NCBI RefSeq assembly: GCF_003116015.1
Contig: NZ_LGQZ01000071.1
Span: 1 to 41,787, forward strand
Length of the DNA stretch: 41,787 bases
DNA from: Azospirillum sp. TSO22-1
GTDB lineage: Bacteria; Pseudomonadota; Alphaproteobacteria; Azospirillales; Azospirillaceae
Reading direction: 5' to 3'
Each line of letters opens with the position of its first letter. Position 1 is the first letter of the stretch. Under the pieces are notes generated by a model, which was not told where the DNA came from, did not search any database, and worked only from the letters and a program-made list of their open reading frames with translations. Below are positions 16,928 through 24,740 of this stretch, one piece after another. The position numbers and the translations under genes were made by a program.

Positions 16928-17752
16928 TCAGCCCACGCGGTTCAGGAAGTGGCGGGCGTACTTGCCCGACAGCGAGTCCATCTGCACGATCAGGCAGACG
17001 TCGGTGGTGTTGAAGGCGTGGTCGACCACCGCGCCGTCGCCGATGAAGCCGCCGACGCGCAGGTAGCCCTTCAGCAGCGGCGGCAGGCCGGCGATCGCGG
17101 CGCGCGGCTCGAACCGCGCGGCCACCTCCTCGCCGGAGGTGGCGTGCACCGCCAGATGGTCGAGGTCGACGCGGCGCTCCGGCAGGGCGCGGGCGCGCAG
17201 GGCCGGCGGCGCCAGATGGTGCCGGTGCAGGTGGGCGAGCGACGGGGCCAGCGCGTCGAGGTCGGTGCCGGGCAGGCTGGCGCAGCCGAACATCAGCTTC
17301 ACGTCGTGCCGCAGGACGTAGGCCGAGATGCCCTGCCACAGCAACTGCATGGTGGCGCCGGTGCGGTAGGCCCGGTGCACGCAGGAGCGTCCCAGCTCCA
17401 GCACCTCGCCCGGATGGGCCAGCAGCGGGGCGATGTCGAACTCGGTCGCGGTGTAGAAGCCGCCGCAGCGATCCGCCATGGCGCGGCGCATCAGGCGGTA
17501 GGTGCCGACCACGGCGCCGCCGGGCGCCGCCTCGTGGTTGAGGATGATGAGGTGGTCGCAGGCGGAGTCGAAGGCGTCCACGTCGCGCCCGGCGACGCCG
17601 CCGTCCAGCGCCGCGCCCATCTCCTCGTGGAACACGCGGTAGCGCAGCGCCTGCGCCGCGTCGATCTCGCGGGCGTCGGCGGCGAGCCGCACCTCGAGGG
17701 TCCTCGGCTTTGCGGATACGGCGGGCGCAGCGGCAGCGGTCTGAATGCTCAC
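16928..17752 (-). CDS. olsB: L-ornithine N-alpha-acyltransferase (ornithine lipid synthesis)
   Basis: OlsB transfers a 3-hydroxyacyl group from acyl carrier protein to the alpha-amino group of ornithine, giving lyso-ornithine lipid. The 274-residue protein carries the family motifs: L-R-Y-R-V-F-H-E-E-M-G-A near 36, C-D-H-L-I-I-L near 65, V-V-G-T-Y-R-L-M-R near 80, F-Y-T-A-T-E-F-D-I near 100, E-L-G-R-S-C-V-H near 118 and M-F-G-C-A-S-L-P-G-T near 153. GTG at 17752 has an AGGA site and gives a sensible N-terminus; the open frame upstream contains no motif. The second enzyme, OlsA, is not in the window. Its expression may respond to the divergent control region at 17753-17953. Confidence 0.9.
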   Translation of the reverse strand: MSIQTAAAAPAVSAKPRTLEVRLAADAREIDAAQALRYRVFHEEMGAALDGGVAGRDVDAFDSACDHLIILNHEAAPGGAVVGTYRLMRRAMADRCGGFYTATEFDIAPLLAHPGEVLELGRSCVHRAYRTGATMQLLWQGISAYVLRHDVKLMFGCASLPGTDLDALAPSLAHLHRHHLAPPALRARALPERRVDLDHLAVHATSGEEVAARFEPRAAIAGLPPLLKGYLRVGGFIGDGAVVDHAFNTTDVCLIVQMDSLSGKYARHFLNRVG

Positions 17753-17953
17753 GGTCGTATCCTGTTCGAAGGTTGGCCCTCGCGCGTTGATGCCGCAAAC
17801 ACGCGACAGCTTGATGACGGTGCGACGACGGTCGTGTTGCAGTCGCGCGCCCGCCGTGGTGAAAAATTCGGCGCTGCGCCCTTCGGTCGCGCCCACGGTA
17901 ACGTGCCTGTCGCAATGGCCCATTATGTTGCGTCGCAACAACAGGGGGCATGC
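17753..17953. promoter_or_regulatory. Divergent control region with a 15-base palindrome
   Basis: A 201-base gap between olsB (minus) and a small gene (plus). TGTTGCG-T-CGCAACA at 17926-17940 is a perfect palindrome 13 bases before the small gene's ATG, well placed as an operator for that gene. The rest holds no other feature I can name. Confidence 0.5.
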
Positions 17954-18181
17954 ATGGACGAGTTCGCAGCCGACATCGCTATCTTCAGCTGCTCGTTGTG
18001 GCGCCGGTCGGGGCGCGATGGGCTGGCCATCGCGCGGCAGTCGCTGGAGCGCGCGGAAGCCGCCGGCGATCCGTCGGCGATCGACTGCTGGCGCCTTGTC
18101 CTGACGCAGTTGGAGGCGCGGGCCTCCGGGGGGCCGTGCCCGCTGCGGCTGAACTGCCGGACGCACGACTGCCCGCTTTGA
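17954..18181 (+). CDS. Small hypothetical protein, 75 residues
   Basis: Not recognised. The ATG at 17954 has a GGGGG stretch seven bases upstream. The protein begins acidic (M-D-E-F-A-A-D), has an amphipathic middle with L-E-R-A-E-A-A-G-D and C-W-R-L-V-L-T-Q-L-E-A-R, and ends with three cysteines in the last 15 residues (C-P-L-R-L-N-C-R-T-H-D-C-P-L), which could bind metal. No signal peptide or membrane segment. Codon use is like the neighbours. It sits right behind a palindromic operator candidate, which supports it being a real regulated gene. Confidence 0.55.
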   Translation: MDEFAADIAIFSCSLWRRSGRDGLAIARQSLERAEAAGDPSAIDCWRLVLTQLEARASGGPCPLRLNCRTHDCPL

Positions 18182-18301
18182 GGTGAGGTGGCCTTCGGCC
18201 GTGCCGGGGCGCGGTGTATGTCCGAAAGCAAGCGTCGGCGGAGCGCTTGCACTTTCGCTACCCTGACCAATGCACGCGACGCCTGTGGCCGGGAAATGCT
18301 A

Positions 18302-18775
18302 ATGTGCTTCGATGCGCGCACGCGGCGCGCGGTTGGCACACGGTCGAAGGGTATGTTCGAGGCGCACCTCCGCATCCAGTACGGCGCGCTGCCTTTCCGG
18401 ATAAAGGAGGGGCGGGCGGTGGTGCTGCTGGTCACCACCCGCGAGACCGGCCGATGGATCATCCCGAAGGGATGGCCGAAGCGGGGCGTCAAGCCGCACA
18501 AGCTCGCCGCCCGCGAGGCGTACGAGGAGGCGGGGCTGGTCGGCAAGGTCAGCCGGCGCTCCTGCGGGCAGTTCCACTACACCAAGCGGCTGCGGACGGG
18601 CGAGGCGGTCGCCTGCGCGGTCGAGGTGTTTCCCATGGAGGTCCGGCGCGAGCTGGACGACTGGCCGGAGAAGGGGCAGCGCCGGCGGTCCTGGATTCCC
18701 CCGGCGGAGGCCGCGCTGCTGGTCGAGGAACCGGAACTGGCGGCGCTGCTCGGGCGGGTCAAGCTCGTCGTCTAG
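18302..18775 (+). CDS. NUDIX hydrolase (DIPP/MutT-like)
   Basis: A pyrophosphohydrolase of about 157 residues. The fold starts at I-Q-Y-G-A-L-P-F-R-I and runs through L-L-V-T-T-R-E-T-G-R-W-I-I-P-K-G-W-P. The NUDIX box then reads G-W-P-K-R-G-V-K-P-H-K-L-A-A-R-E-A-Y-E-E-A-G-L; the R-E-x-x-E-E-x-G metal core is intact, while the first Glu of the classical box is replaced by Val, as often in this W-I-I-P-K-G-W group. That group includes diphosphoinositol-polyphosphate-type hydrolases, but the substrate is unknown. ATG 18302 has GGGA at good spacing; ATG 18353 is an alternative that would drop 17 poorly conserved residues. It converges on the CYTH gene and shares a CTAG with its stop. Confidence 0.83.
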   Translation: MCFDARTRRAVGTRSKGMFEAHLRIQYGALPFRIKEGRAVVLLVTTRETGRWIIPKGWPKRGVKPHKLAAREAYEEAGLVGKVSRRSCGQFHYTKRLRTGEAVACAVEVFPMEVRRELDDWPEKGQRRRSWIPPAEAALLVEEPELAALLGRVKLVV

Positions 18776-19251
18776 GCCGCTTGGCGGCGCCACGTCGAAA
18801 TGGGCCGGCGCGACAGGGCGGAGTTGCTGTAATGCGCGTCGTGGGTAACCTCGTCGCCGATCCAGTCGGGGCGGGGAAAGTCGGCGTCCGGGTGTTCCAG
18901 TTCGATCTCGGCGATGACCAGCCCGGCGTTGGCGCCGTGGAAGACGTCCACCTCCCAGCGGAAGCCCTGGTGATGGATGCGATAGCGGGTCTTCTCGATG
19001 AGGTCGCCGACCCGCTTGCCGGACAGCAGCCGCAACGCGGTCTCCAGCTTGATCTCGCGCTCGACCTCCTCACGGCAGCACCCGGTCTTGCGCCCCTTCC
19101 GGGTCAGGAACGCCTTGCCGCGGACGATGCGCACGCGGGTGGTGCAACCGTCGGGCGCCGGCAGGTAGCCCTGGAGGATCCGATCGCCCGCGCGGAGCTC
19201 CGCACGAACCGATCCATCGACCAAAAAGCGTCGCTCGATCTCAAGGGGCAT
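18772..19251 (-). CDS. CYTH domain protein (inorganic triphosphatase-like)
   Basis: A compact CYTH (triphosphate tunnel) protein of 159 residues. It begins P-L-E-I-E-R-R-F-L-V, the family's ExEx(K/R) signature. It continues with Q-G-Y-L-P, T-R-V-R-I-V-R, A-F-L-T-R-K-G and E-x-E-R-E-I, and later K-T-R-Y-R-I-H and the acidic strand A-E-I-E-L-E-H-P, which supply the charged tunnel lining. Bacterial members hydrolyse inorganic triphosphate or have other phosphate roles. ATG 19251 is chosen; GTG 19263 is in frame but adds only four residues. It converges with the NUDIX gene; both stop codons lie in one CTAG at 18772-18775. Confidence 0.85.
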   Translation of the reverse strand: MPLEIERRFLVDGSVRAELRAGDRILQGYLPAPDGCTTRVRIVRGKAFLTRKGRKTGCCREEVEREIKLETALRLLSGKRVGDLIEKTRYRIHHQGFRWEVDVFHGANAGLVIAEIELEHPDADFPRPDWIGDEVTHDAHYSNSALSRRPISTWRRQAA

Positions 19252-19372
19252 GGGACTGGCCACTCGTCGAAAGCGGACGGAGGGAAAGCGGGCGGAGGGA
19301 TGGTATCACCAGCCGGATTATTATCAAGAGGCGCACGCACCGCCCGCTGCCCTGCACAGGTTCGGCGCCGGA

Positions 19373-19561
19373 TCAGGCGGCGTCCTGCCGCTCGTGCACG
19401 GGTGCCGGCGCGGTTCGCTGCAGCCAGCGTGCGATCGGCTCCATCTGCGCGAAGACGCTCTCGCGGGTCAGGCCGTCGCGGCGCAGGACGGCCGCCGCCA
19501 CGGGGTCGTCCAGAAGGGCGGCGACGCGGCAGCGCCACGTCTGCACGGGCAGGCGGTTCAT
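19373..19561 (-). CDS. Small hypothetical protein, 62 residues
   Basis: Not recognised. ATG at 19561 follows AAGAGA at suitable spacing. The predicted protein has a Trp-rich start (Q-T-W-R-C-R-V-A-A-L-L-D-D-P) and a helix-rich body with no membrane segment or signal peptide. Composition is ordinary for a small soluble protein. The frame stays open upstream to about 20212, but that part overlaps other genes and has no protein-like character. Confidence 0.45.
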   Translation of the reverse strand: MNRLPVQTWRCRVAALLDDPVAAAVLRRDGLTRESVFAQMEPIARWLQRTAPAPVHERQDAA

Positions 19562-19656
19562 GGCTGGTCTCTTGTCGCTGGTGATGGCGACCCTCAGCCT
19601 ACCGCCTGACTGTGACAGTTTCGACCGCGGGGCGCGGGTCTCGCGCCCGACTCGGG

Positions 19657-19899
19657 TCAGAACACCGCCGCGGCCGCACGCCGGCGTCGCGGGAAGCGCT
19701 GGCGCGGGCGGGGAGCCGCGTCGGCGGACGGGGCTCCGCTCCGGCCCGACCAGTTCCAGCGCAGGACCGAGCTGGACGGCAGGCCGTCGCGCAGAACGCC
19801 GACGATCATCGGCGCGCATTCGGGGGCAACGCCCTCGTGGCGGGCCAGCGTCCGCCAGCTGAGGGTGTCCTGGTCGAGGCATTCCACGGTGAGGAGCAT
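19657..19899 (-). CDS. Small hypothetical protein, 80 residues
   Basis: Not recognised. The first 55 residues look protein-like (M-L-L-T-V-E-C-L-D-Q-D-T-L-S-W-R, then C-A-P-M-I-V-G-V-L-R-D-G); the last 25 are Arg, Ala and Pro-rich and may reflect GC-rich reading rather than a conserved domain. It lies between the ArsC gene and another small gene on the same strand. Could be a spurious frame. Confidence 0.35.
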   Translation of the reverse strand: MLLTVECLDQDTLSWRTLARHEGVAPECAPMIVGVLRDGLPSSSVLRWNWSGRSGAPSADAAPRPRQRFPRRRRAAAAVF

Positions 19900-19995
19900 C
19901 GGGCCTTGGCCGCAGCGGTTTCGGGGAAGGGCACGCTAGCCGTCCGTGATGGCACGGCGATGACGTCCGCCTTACCGTTTCGAGACGATGCCCGC

Positions 19996-20505
19996 TCACC
20001 CCGCCGGCGCCGTCGCCCCGCCGATGGCGTCCAGGCGCGTCTGCAGGGTGAGGCGGTCGAGCGAGCGCATCGGCAGGCTGACGAAGATCTCCAGCCGGCG
20101 CTCGATTTGGCGGTAGATGTCGGCGATGAGGGCGGCGCGTTCGGCCGGCGGGCCGGCGAAGGCGGCCGGATCGGGGAAGCCCCAGTGCGCCGTCATCGGC
20201 TGGCCCGGCCACACCGGGCAGTCGCCGCCGGCCAGCGTGTCGCAGACGGTGAAGACGAAGTCCAGCTCCGGCGCGTCCGGGCCGGCGAATTCATCCCACG
20301 ACTTGGAGCGCAGCGCCTCCACCGGATGGTGCAGGCGGGCGAGCAGGGCCAGCACGTCGGGATCGACGTGCCCGGCCGGCCGGCTGCCGGCGCTGAAGGC
20401 GCGGAAGCGGCCGCGGCCGAGGCGGTTCAGCACGCTCTCCGCCATGACGCTGCGGGCGCTGTTGTGGGTGCACAGAAACAGGACGGTGTGGGTCGGCTGG
20501 GTCAT
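19996..20505 (-). CDS. arsC: Arsenate reductase, low-molecular-weight phosphatase type
   Basis: Protein of 169 residues with the LMW tyrosine-phosphatase fold used by thioredoxin-type arsenate reductases, which reduce As(V) to As(III). The active-site loop C-T-H-N-S-A-R-S lies at 12-19 after V-L-F-L. Further matches are the F-S-A-G-S-R-P-A-G segment, P-E-L-D-F-V-F-T-V-C-D-T and C-P-V-W-P-G, then H-W-G-F-P-D-P-A. A second Cys pair around 89-97 fits the relay cysteines. No arsR, arsB or acr3 is beside it. Thirty bases separate it from the GGDEF-EAL gene upstream on the same strand, so it may be read through from there. Confidence 0.9.
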   Translation of the reverse strand: MTQPTHTVLFLCTHNSARSVMAESVLNRLGRGRFRAFSAGSRPAGHVDPDVLALLARLHHPVEALRSKSWDEFAGPDAPELDFVFTVCDTLAGGDCPVWPGQPMTAHWGFPDPAAFAGPPAERAALIADIYRQIERRLEIFVSLPMRSLDRLTLQTRLDAIGGATAPAG

Positions 20506-20535
20506 GTTGCTGCTCCTCTGGTCCGGCGTTGCGGG

Positions 20536-22587
20536 TCAGCCCGCACCGGCGGCTTCGCTGCGGGCGAGGCGGTTGTCGTTGTCGGGATGCGCGTCGGCGA
20601 CCAGCCGGTCGGCCGCCGCGATGGGCAGGGGTTTCGAGAACAGGTAGCCCTGGAGGTAGTCGCAGCCGGCGTTGCACAGCCAGCGGTGCTGCTCCGCGGT
20701 TTCGACGCCTTCCGCCACGGTGGCGAGGTCGAGTCGCTGGGCCAGCGCGATGACGGTGGACGCGATGGCCGGCTCGCCCGGCAGATCGTTGACGAAGCTG
20801 CGGTCGATCTTCAGCACGTCGAGCGGCAGCCGCCGCAGGTAGGCGAGCGACGAGTAGCCGGTGCCGAAATCGTCCACCGCGATCGCCACGCCCATGTCGC
20901 GCAGGCGCCGCAGAGTCGGCAGGTGCATCTCGACGTCCTGCATGATGACGCTTTCGGTGATCTCCAGCTCGAGCAGGTCCGGCGCGGCCCGGTGCCGGTC
21001 CAGCGCGTCGCGCACGCGCCGGACGAAGGAGGGATCGGCCAACTGGCGCGCCGACACGTTCACCGCCACCGGCACCGGGGCGTGGTCGCGCGCCCAGCGG
21101 GCGGCGGTGCGGCACGCCTCGTTCAGCACCCAGTCACCGATCTCGACGATCATCCCGGTGTCCTCGGCCACCGGGATGAAGTCCAGCGGCGGGATCAACA
21201 AACCCTCGTGCGGCCAGCGGATGAGCGCCTCGAAGCCGGCGAGGGTTCCGGAGGCGGTCATCTTCGGCTGGTAGGCCAACTCGAACACGCCGTGGTCGGT
21301 CGCCTGGCGCAGGCTGGCCTCCAGGCGCAGGCGCAGCAGCGCGCGCTCGGTCATCTCGCGGCGGTAGAAGACGAAGCGGCCGCCGCCCTCGGCCTTGGCG
21401 GCGTACATGGCGACGTCGGCCATGCGCATCAGGCTCTGCGCGTCGTCGCCGTCGTCGGGGTAGAGCGCGATGCCGATGCTGCCGGTGATGTGGATCCGGT
21501 GTCCCGACAGGGACGTGGCCTTGAGCAGCTGGTGCAGGATGCGCCCCGCCACCACGGCCGCCTCGCCGGTGTCGGCGACGCGCTCCAGGATGATCAGGAA
21601 TTCGTCGCCGCCCAGCCGGCCCACGGTGTCGCACTCCCGCACGCACTCGCCCAGCCGCCCGGCCAGCAGGCGCAGCAGATCGTCGCCCAGGTCGTGCCCG
21701 AGGCTGTCGTTGAGGTGCTTGAACCGGTCGAGGTCGAGGAACAGCACCGCCAGCCTGTGCCCCGAGCGCCGGGCGTGCGCGATGGCGTGCTTCAGCCGGT
21801 CGAACAGCAGCGACCGGTTGGCGAGGCCGGTCAGGCCGCAGCGGGTGGCGAGGCGGCGCAGCTCCCCGTGCTCGCGCTCCAGCAGGGCCAGCGTGCCGTT
21901 GAAGCGCTCGACGACGTAGCCCAGTTCGTCGTCCTCGTGCCCGGCGGGGACCGGGATCGGCGTCGCCGCCGGGTTCTCCGGATCGATGCGCGCGATGTCG
22001 CGGCCGATCTGCACCAGCGGGCGCGTCAGGAAGCGGTGGAAGACCAGCGCCAACGCCAGTCCGATCGCCACGTTGCGCACCATGCCGGCGATCGTCGCGG
22101 TGCCGGCGAAGGCGAGGAATTCGTGGGCGGCGTACAGCGTGTCCACCTCGATCCGCAGCACGCCGGCCGCCTGCCCTTCGCGGCCGGGGTAGGGGGCGCC
22201 CAGCGGGTGCTCGACCACCGACATTCCGCTCAGCAGCCGGTCGGCGATGCCGCGGGCGAGGCCCGACGCCGGCTCGCCCGACCGCTGGCGCTGGGCGACC
22301 ATCAGGCCCAGGTTGGTCTCGATGGTGGCGGAGCGCACCAATTCCACGGCGACGATGCCGGCGAGCACCTGGTCGCCGATCTGGCCGTCGATGTTCCACG
22401 CCGCCACCGCCGCCGAGCCGCGGGTCATCGCCACCAGGTCGGCGACGCGTTGCGCCACCCGCTCGCGTTCGCGGGCGGCGGCCCAGCCGAATTCGCACAG
22501 GGTGATCAGCACGCCGATGAGGAACGCCGCCACGATCGCGTGCACGGCCTGCTTCAGCGTCAAGCTCTTCAGCAGGTTGACCGTCAT
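20536..22587 (-). CDS. Membrane GGDEF-EAL c-di-GMP enzyme with W64-N-x-D periplasmic sensor
   Basis: A 683-residue inner-membrane protein. TM1 (about 14-32), then a periplasmic domain with A-W-N-I-D at 63-67, TM2 near 185-205, a HAMP-like linker, GGDEF and EAL. GGDEF is intact (R-L-G-G-D-E-F) and has the inhibitory I-site R-E-C-D five residues before it. EAL is intact: E-A-L-I-R-W, N-V-S-A-R-Q, D-D-F-G-T-G-Y-S-S, K-I-D-R-S-F-V and E-G-V-E. The protein may therefore make or degrade c-di-GMP depending on its signal; which activity wins cannot be read. ATG 22587 is chosen because TM1 follows directly. Its upstream region holds a 55-base block shared with the chemoreceptor at 31617-33194. Confidence 0.92.
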   Translation of the reverse strand: MTVNLLKSLTLKQAVHAIVAAFLIGVLITLCEFGWAAARERERVAQRVADLVAMTRGSAAVAAWNIDGQIGDQVLAGIVAVELVRSATIETNLGLMVAQRQRSGEPASGLARGIADRLLSGMSVVEHPLGAPYPGREGQAAGVLRIEVDTLYAAHEFLAFAGTATIAGMVRNVAIGLALALVFHRFLTRPLVQIGRDIARIDPENPAATPIPVPAGHEDDELGYVVERFNGTLALLEREHGELRRLATRCGLTGLANRSLLFDRLKHAIAHARRSGHRLAVLFLDLDRFKHLNDSLGHDLGDDLLRLLAGRLGECVRECDTVGRLGGDEFLIILERVADTGEAAVVAGRILHQLLKATSLSGHRIHITGSIGIALYPDDGDDAQSLMRMADVAMYAAKAEGGGRFVFYRREMTERALLRLRLEASLRQATDHGVFELAYQPKMTASGTLAGFEALIRWPHEGLLIPPLDFIPVAEDTGMIVEIGDWVLNEACRTAARWARDHAPVPVAVNVSARQLADPSFVRRVRDALDRHRAAPDLLELEITESVIMQDVEMHLPTLRRLRDMGVAIAVDDFGTGYSSLAYLRRLPLDVLKIDRSFVNDLPGEPAIASTVIALAQRLDLATVAEGVETAEQHRWLCNAGCDYLQGYLFSKPLPIAAADRLVADAHPDNDNRLARSEAAGAG

Positions 22588-22868
22588 GTTGATCCCGTGT
22601 GGAGCTGGACGCCTGCGGTGCCGTTGCGCGGCGTCCCGGCGGTCGGGCGCGGTGTCCATCCAGGTCCGATGGCCAACCCGAGGTCGCATGATACGAGACA
22701 CTGTGACGGCGTCGCGACGCGGCGATGAAACTTTCGATAACCGTCCGCCGCCCGTACGGCCGTGCGCGATAGGAACTGTAACAGTCCATGCGCTAAGGCT
22801 GTAGCAGACCATTCACGCTCAACCGTCCGTGCCGGCTCGCCCGGCGGCGCGGCCCGGGAGGAGCAGCC
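22588..22868. promoter_or_regulatory. Divergent region with conserved 55-base block (22687-22741)
   Basis: A 281-base gap between two divergent c-di-GMP genes. The block at 22687-22741 begins CATGATACG and ends TGAAACTTTCGATAAC. By eye 39 of 55 positions match, without gaps, the block at 33234-33288, and its two ends are nearly identical. Read on the minus strand it gives GTTATCG.AAGTTTC, then CGTCAC 18 bases later, then TATCATG. It lies 100 bases before the GGDEF-EAL start. The sigma factor or regulator is unknown. Confidence 0.6.
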
Positions 22869-24632
22869 ATGCGACGCCAGGCTCCGGAGCATCCCCGCGA
22901 CCGCCTGCCCCCGGACTGCCGGGTGGCGCAGGGTGGCCTGCGCTGCGCCTTCGTCCCGATCGTCCAGGCCCGCACCGGCGCCTGCCACGGCTTCGAGATG
23001 TCCCTGCGCGGGATGGAGACGGTCGGCTTTTCCACGCACCGAGCCCTGTCCGACGCCGCGTTCCGGCGCGGCGTGCTGGCGGAGTTCGAGGCCGCGGTCG
23101 CGACGGACGCCATCGCCGCCTTCCGCGCGCTGGCTCCGGCGCCGCGCGCGCGCCTGTTCATCCCGGTGGACGCGCGCTGCTTCGGCAGCGAGGTGTTGCT
23201 GGGCGTCCTCGCCGACGGGGTCGCCGCCGGCGTGCCGCTCACCGTCGCCCTGCCGGAGCAGGACGTCCCGGCCCTGGAGGCGTCCGGCGACTCGGCCTTC
23301 GCGCGCTGCGCCAAGGCCAACGTCGGCGTCGCGCTCTGGAACCTCGGGTCGGGCGGGGTGGGACTGCGCGCGCTGTGCGACCTGCACTTCGACTGCGTCC
23401 GTATCGACGACGCGCTGATCCAGGGCATCGACCGCAACATGCGCAAGCGCACGGCGGTGAACCACATCGTCGGCTGCGCCCACACGCTGGGCACGATGGC
23501 CATCGCCGGCGGGGTCGGCAGCGAGGTGGAGTTCTACGTCTCGCGCGACGTCGGCTGCGACTTCGTCCAGGGGCCGCTGGTGGCGCCGCCGGGCGAGGAC
23601 GGACCGCTGGCGCAGGAGAGCCCCGTCGTCGTCCGCCTGAACCGCGAGGACCGCCGCCGGCCCAGCGAAGCGCTGCAGCGGCTCAGCGCGGTGATCGAGC
23701 GGCTGCCGCCGCTGCCGGTCGCCTCGCCCAAGGCGGCGCTGCTCGACTACTTCAGCGACGAGCGCAACCCGGCCGTGGTGCCGGTGGTGGACGACGACCG
23801 CCGGCCGCTCGGCCTGATCCGCGAGCGCGACCTGAAGCGCTTCGTCTACTCGCGCTTCGGCAGCGAACTGCTGCGCAACAAGGCGTTCGGCCGCACGCTC
23901 CGCGACCTCGTGGTCGCGTGCCCGGTCTGCGACATCAACACGCCGCTCGAGCAGGTGATCGAGGCGTTCACCACCAGCGGCGCGGCGGACGGCGTCATCA
24001 TCGTCGAATGCGGGGAGTATGCCGGCTATCTGGGCAGCAACGCCATCGTCCGCCTCGTGCACGAGCGCACCCTGATCGCCGCGACCGACCAGAACCCGCT
24101 GACCCGGATGCCCGGCAACGCGGCGATCACCCGGCACATCGAGATGGTGCTCGAGGGCGGGACGTCGCCGTACCTGCTGGTCTACTTCGACTTCGACAAC
24201 TTCAAGCCCTTCAACGACACCTTCGGCTTCCGCCAGGGCGACCGCGCCCTCCTGATGTTCGCCGAGCGCCTGAAGGCGTGGGCGGGGGGCAACGGCGGCT
24301 TCGCCGGGCACATCGGCGGCGACGACTTCTTCCTGGCCGTCGGCGGCGTGGACGAACGGAGCGCGCGCGCCCAACTCGGCGATCTGGTGGAAGGCTTCCG
24401 GTCCGACGCCGAAAGCCTCTACGACCCGGCGTCGCGCGCCGCCGGCTTCATCACCGCCACCGACCGCTACGGCAGCGAGCGGACCTTCCCGTTGCTCACG
24501 GTCAGCGGCGTGGCGGTGCTGCTCGCGGGCACGCCGCCGGACGGCGGCGTCGAGGCCATCACCCGCGTCATCGCCACCCACAAGGCGAAGGCCAAGGCGA
24601 GCGCAGAGAAGCTGTGCTTTGTCCACCCGTAG
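22869..24632 (+). CDS. Degenerate EAL - CBS pair - GGDEF protein
   Basis: A soluble protein of 587 residues. The N-terminal EAL-like domain (about 15-260) has lost catalytic motifs: E-M-S where EAL should be, W-N-L-G-S-G-G in place of D-D-F-G-x-G, and G-G-V-G in place of E-G-V-E. Two CBS repeats follow (about 285-400), with V-V-P-V-V-D-D-D-R-R-P-L-G-L-I-R-E and G-V-I-I-V-E-C-G-E-Y-A-G-Y-L-G. The C-terminal GGDEF domain reads G-G-D-D-F-F with a good D-F-D-N-F-K-P-F-N-D substrate loop. It is probably not a phosphodiesterase; cyclase activity is possible, and the CBS pair may sense adenine nucleotides. The ATG has GGGAGGAG upstream. Confidence 0.88.
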   Translation: MRRQAPEHPRDRLPPDCRVAQGGLRCAFVPIVQARTGACHGFEMSLRGMETVGFSTHRALSDAAFRRGVLAEFEAAVATDAIAAFRALAPAPRARLFIPVDARCFGSEVLLGVLADGVAAGVPLTVALPEQDVPALEASGDSAFARCAKANVGVALWNLGSGGVGLRALCDLHFDCVRIDDALIQGIDRNMRKRTAVNHIVGCAHTLGTMAIAGGVGSEVEFYVSRDVGCDFVQGPLVAPPGEDGPLAQESPVVVRLNREDRRRPSEALQRLSAVIERLPPLPVASPKAALLDYFSDERNPAVVPVVDDDRRPLGLIRERDLKRFVYSRFGSELLRNKAFGRTLRDLVVACPVCDINTPLEQVIEAFTTSGAADGVIIVECGEYAGYLGSNAIVRLVHERTLIAATDQNPLTRMPGNAAITRHIEMVLEGGTSPYLLVYFDFDNFKPFNDTFGFRQGDRALLMFAERLKAWAGGNGGFAGHIGGDDFFLAVGGVDERSARAQLGDLVEGFRSDAESLYDPASRAAGFITATDRYGSERTFPLLTVSGVAVLLAGTPPDGGVEAITRVIATHKAKAKASAEKLCFVHP

Positions 24633-24740
24633 GGCGCCGCCATCGCCGCTCTTGTCAAAAACCGATATCGGTCCGATACTGAATCGATAGCGGCTCGGCG
24701 ACGGATGCCTTGAGCCGCGCAAACGTGCGGAGCATGATCG
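24633..24740. promoter_or_regulatory. Promoter and operator candidate of the RHH-ParA pair
   Basis: The gap contains the perfect 12-base palindrome ACCGATATCGGT at 24661-24672, followed at once by two related CGATA-containing motifs (CCGATACTG and TCGATAGCGG, ending by 24693). Repeats directly before an RHH gene fit autoregulation by the RHH protein or a partition-site role. Confidence 0.5.
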
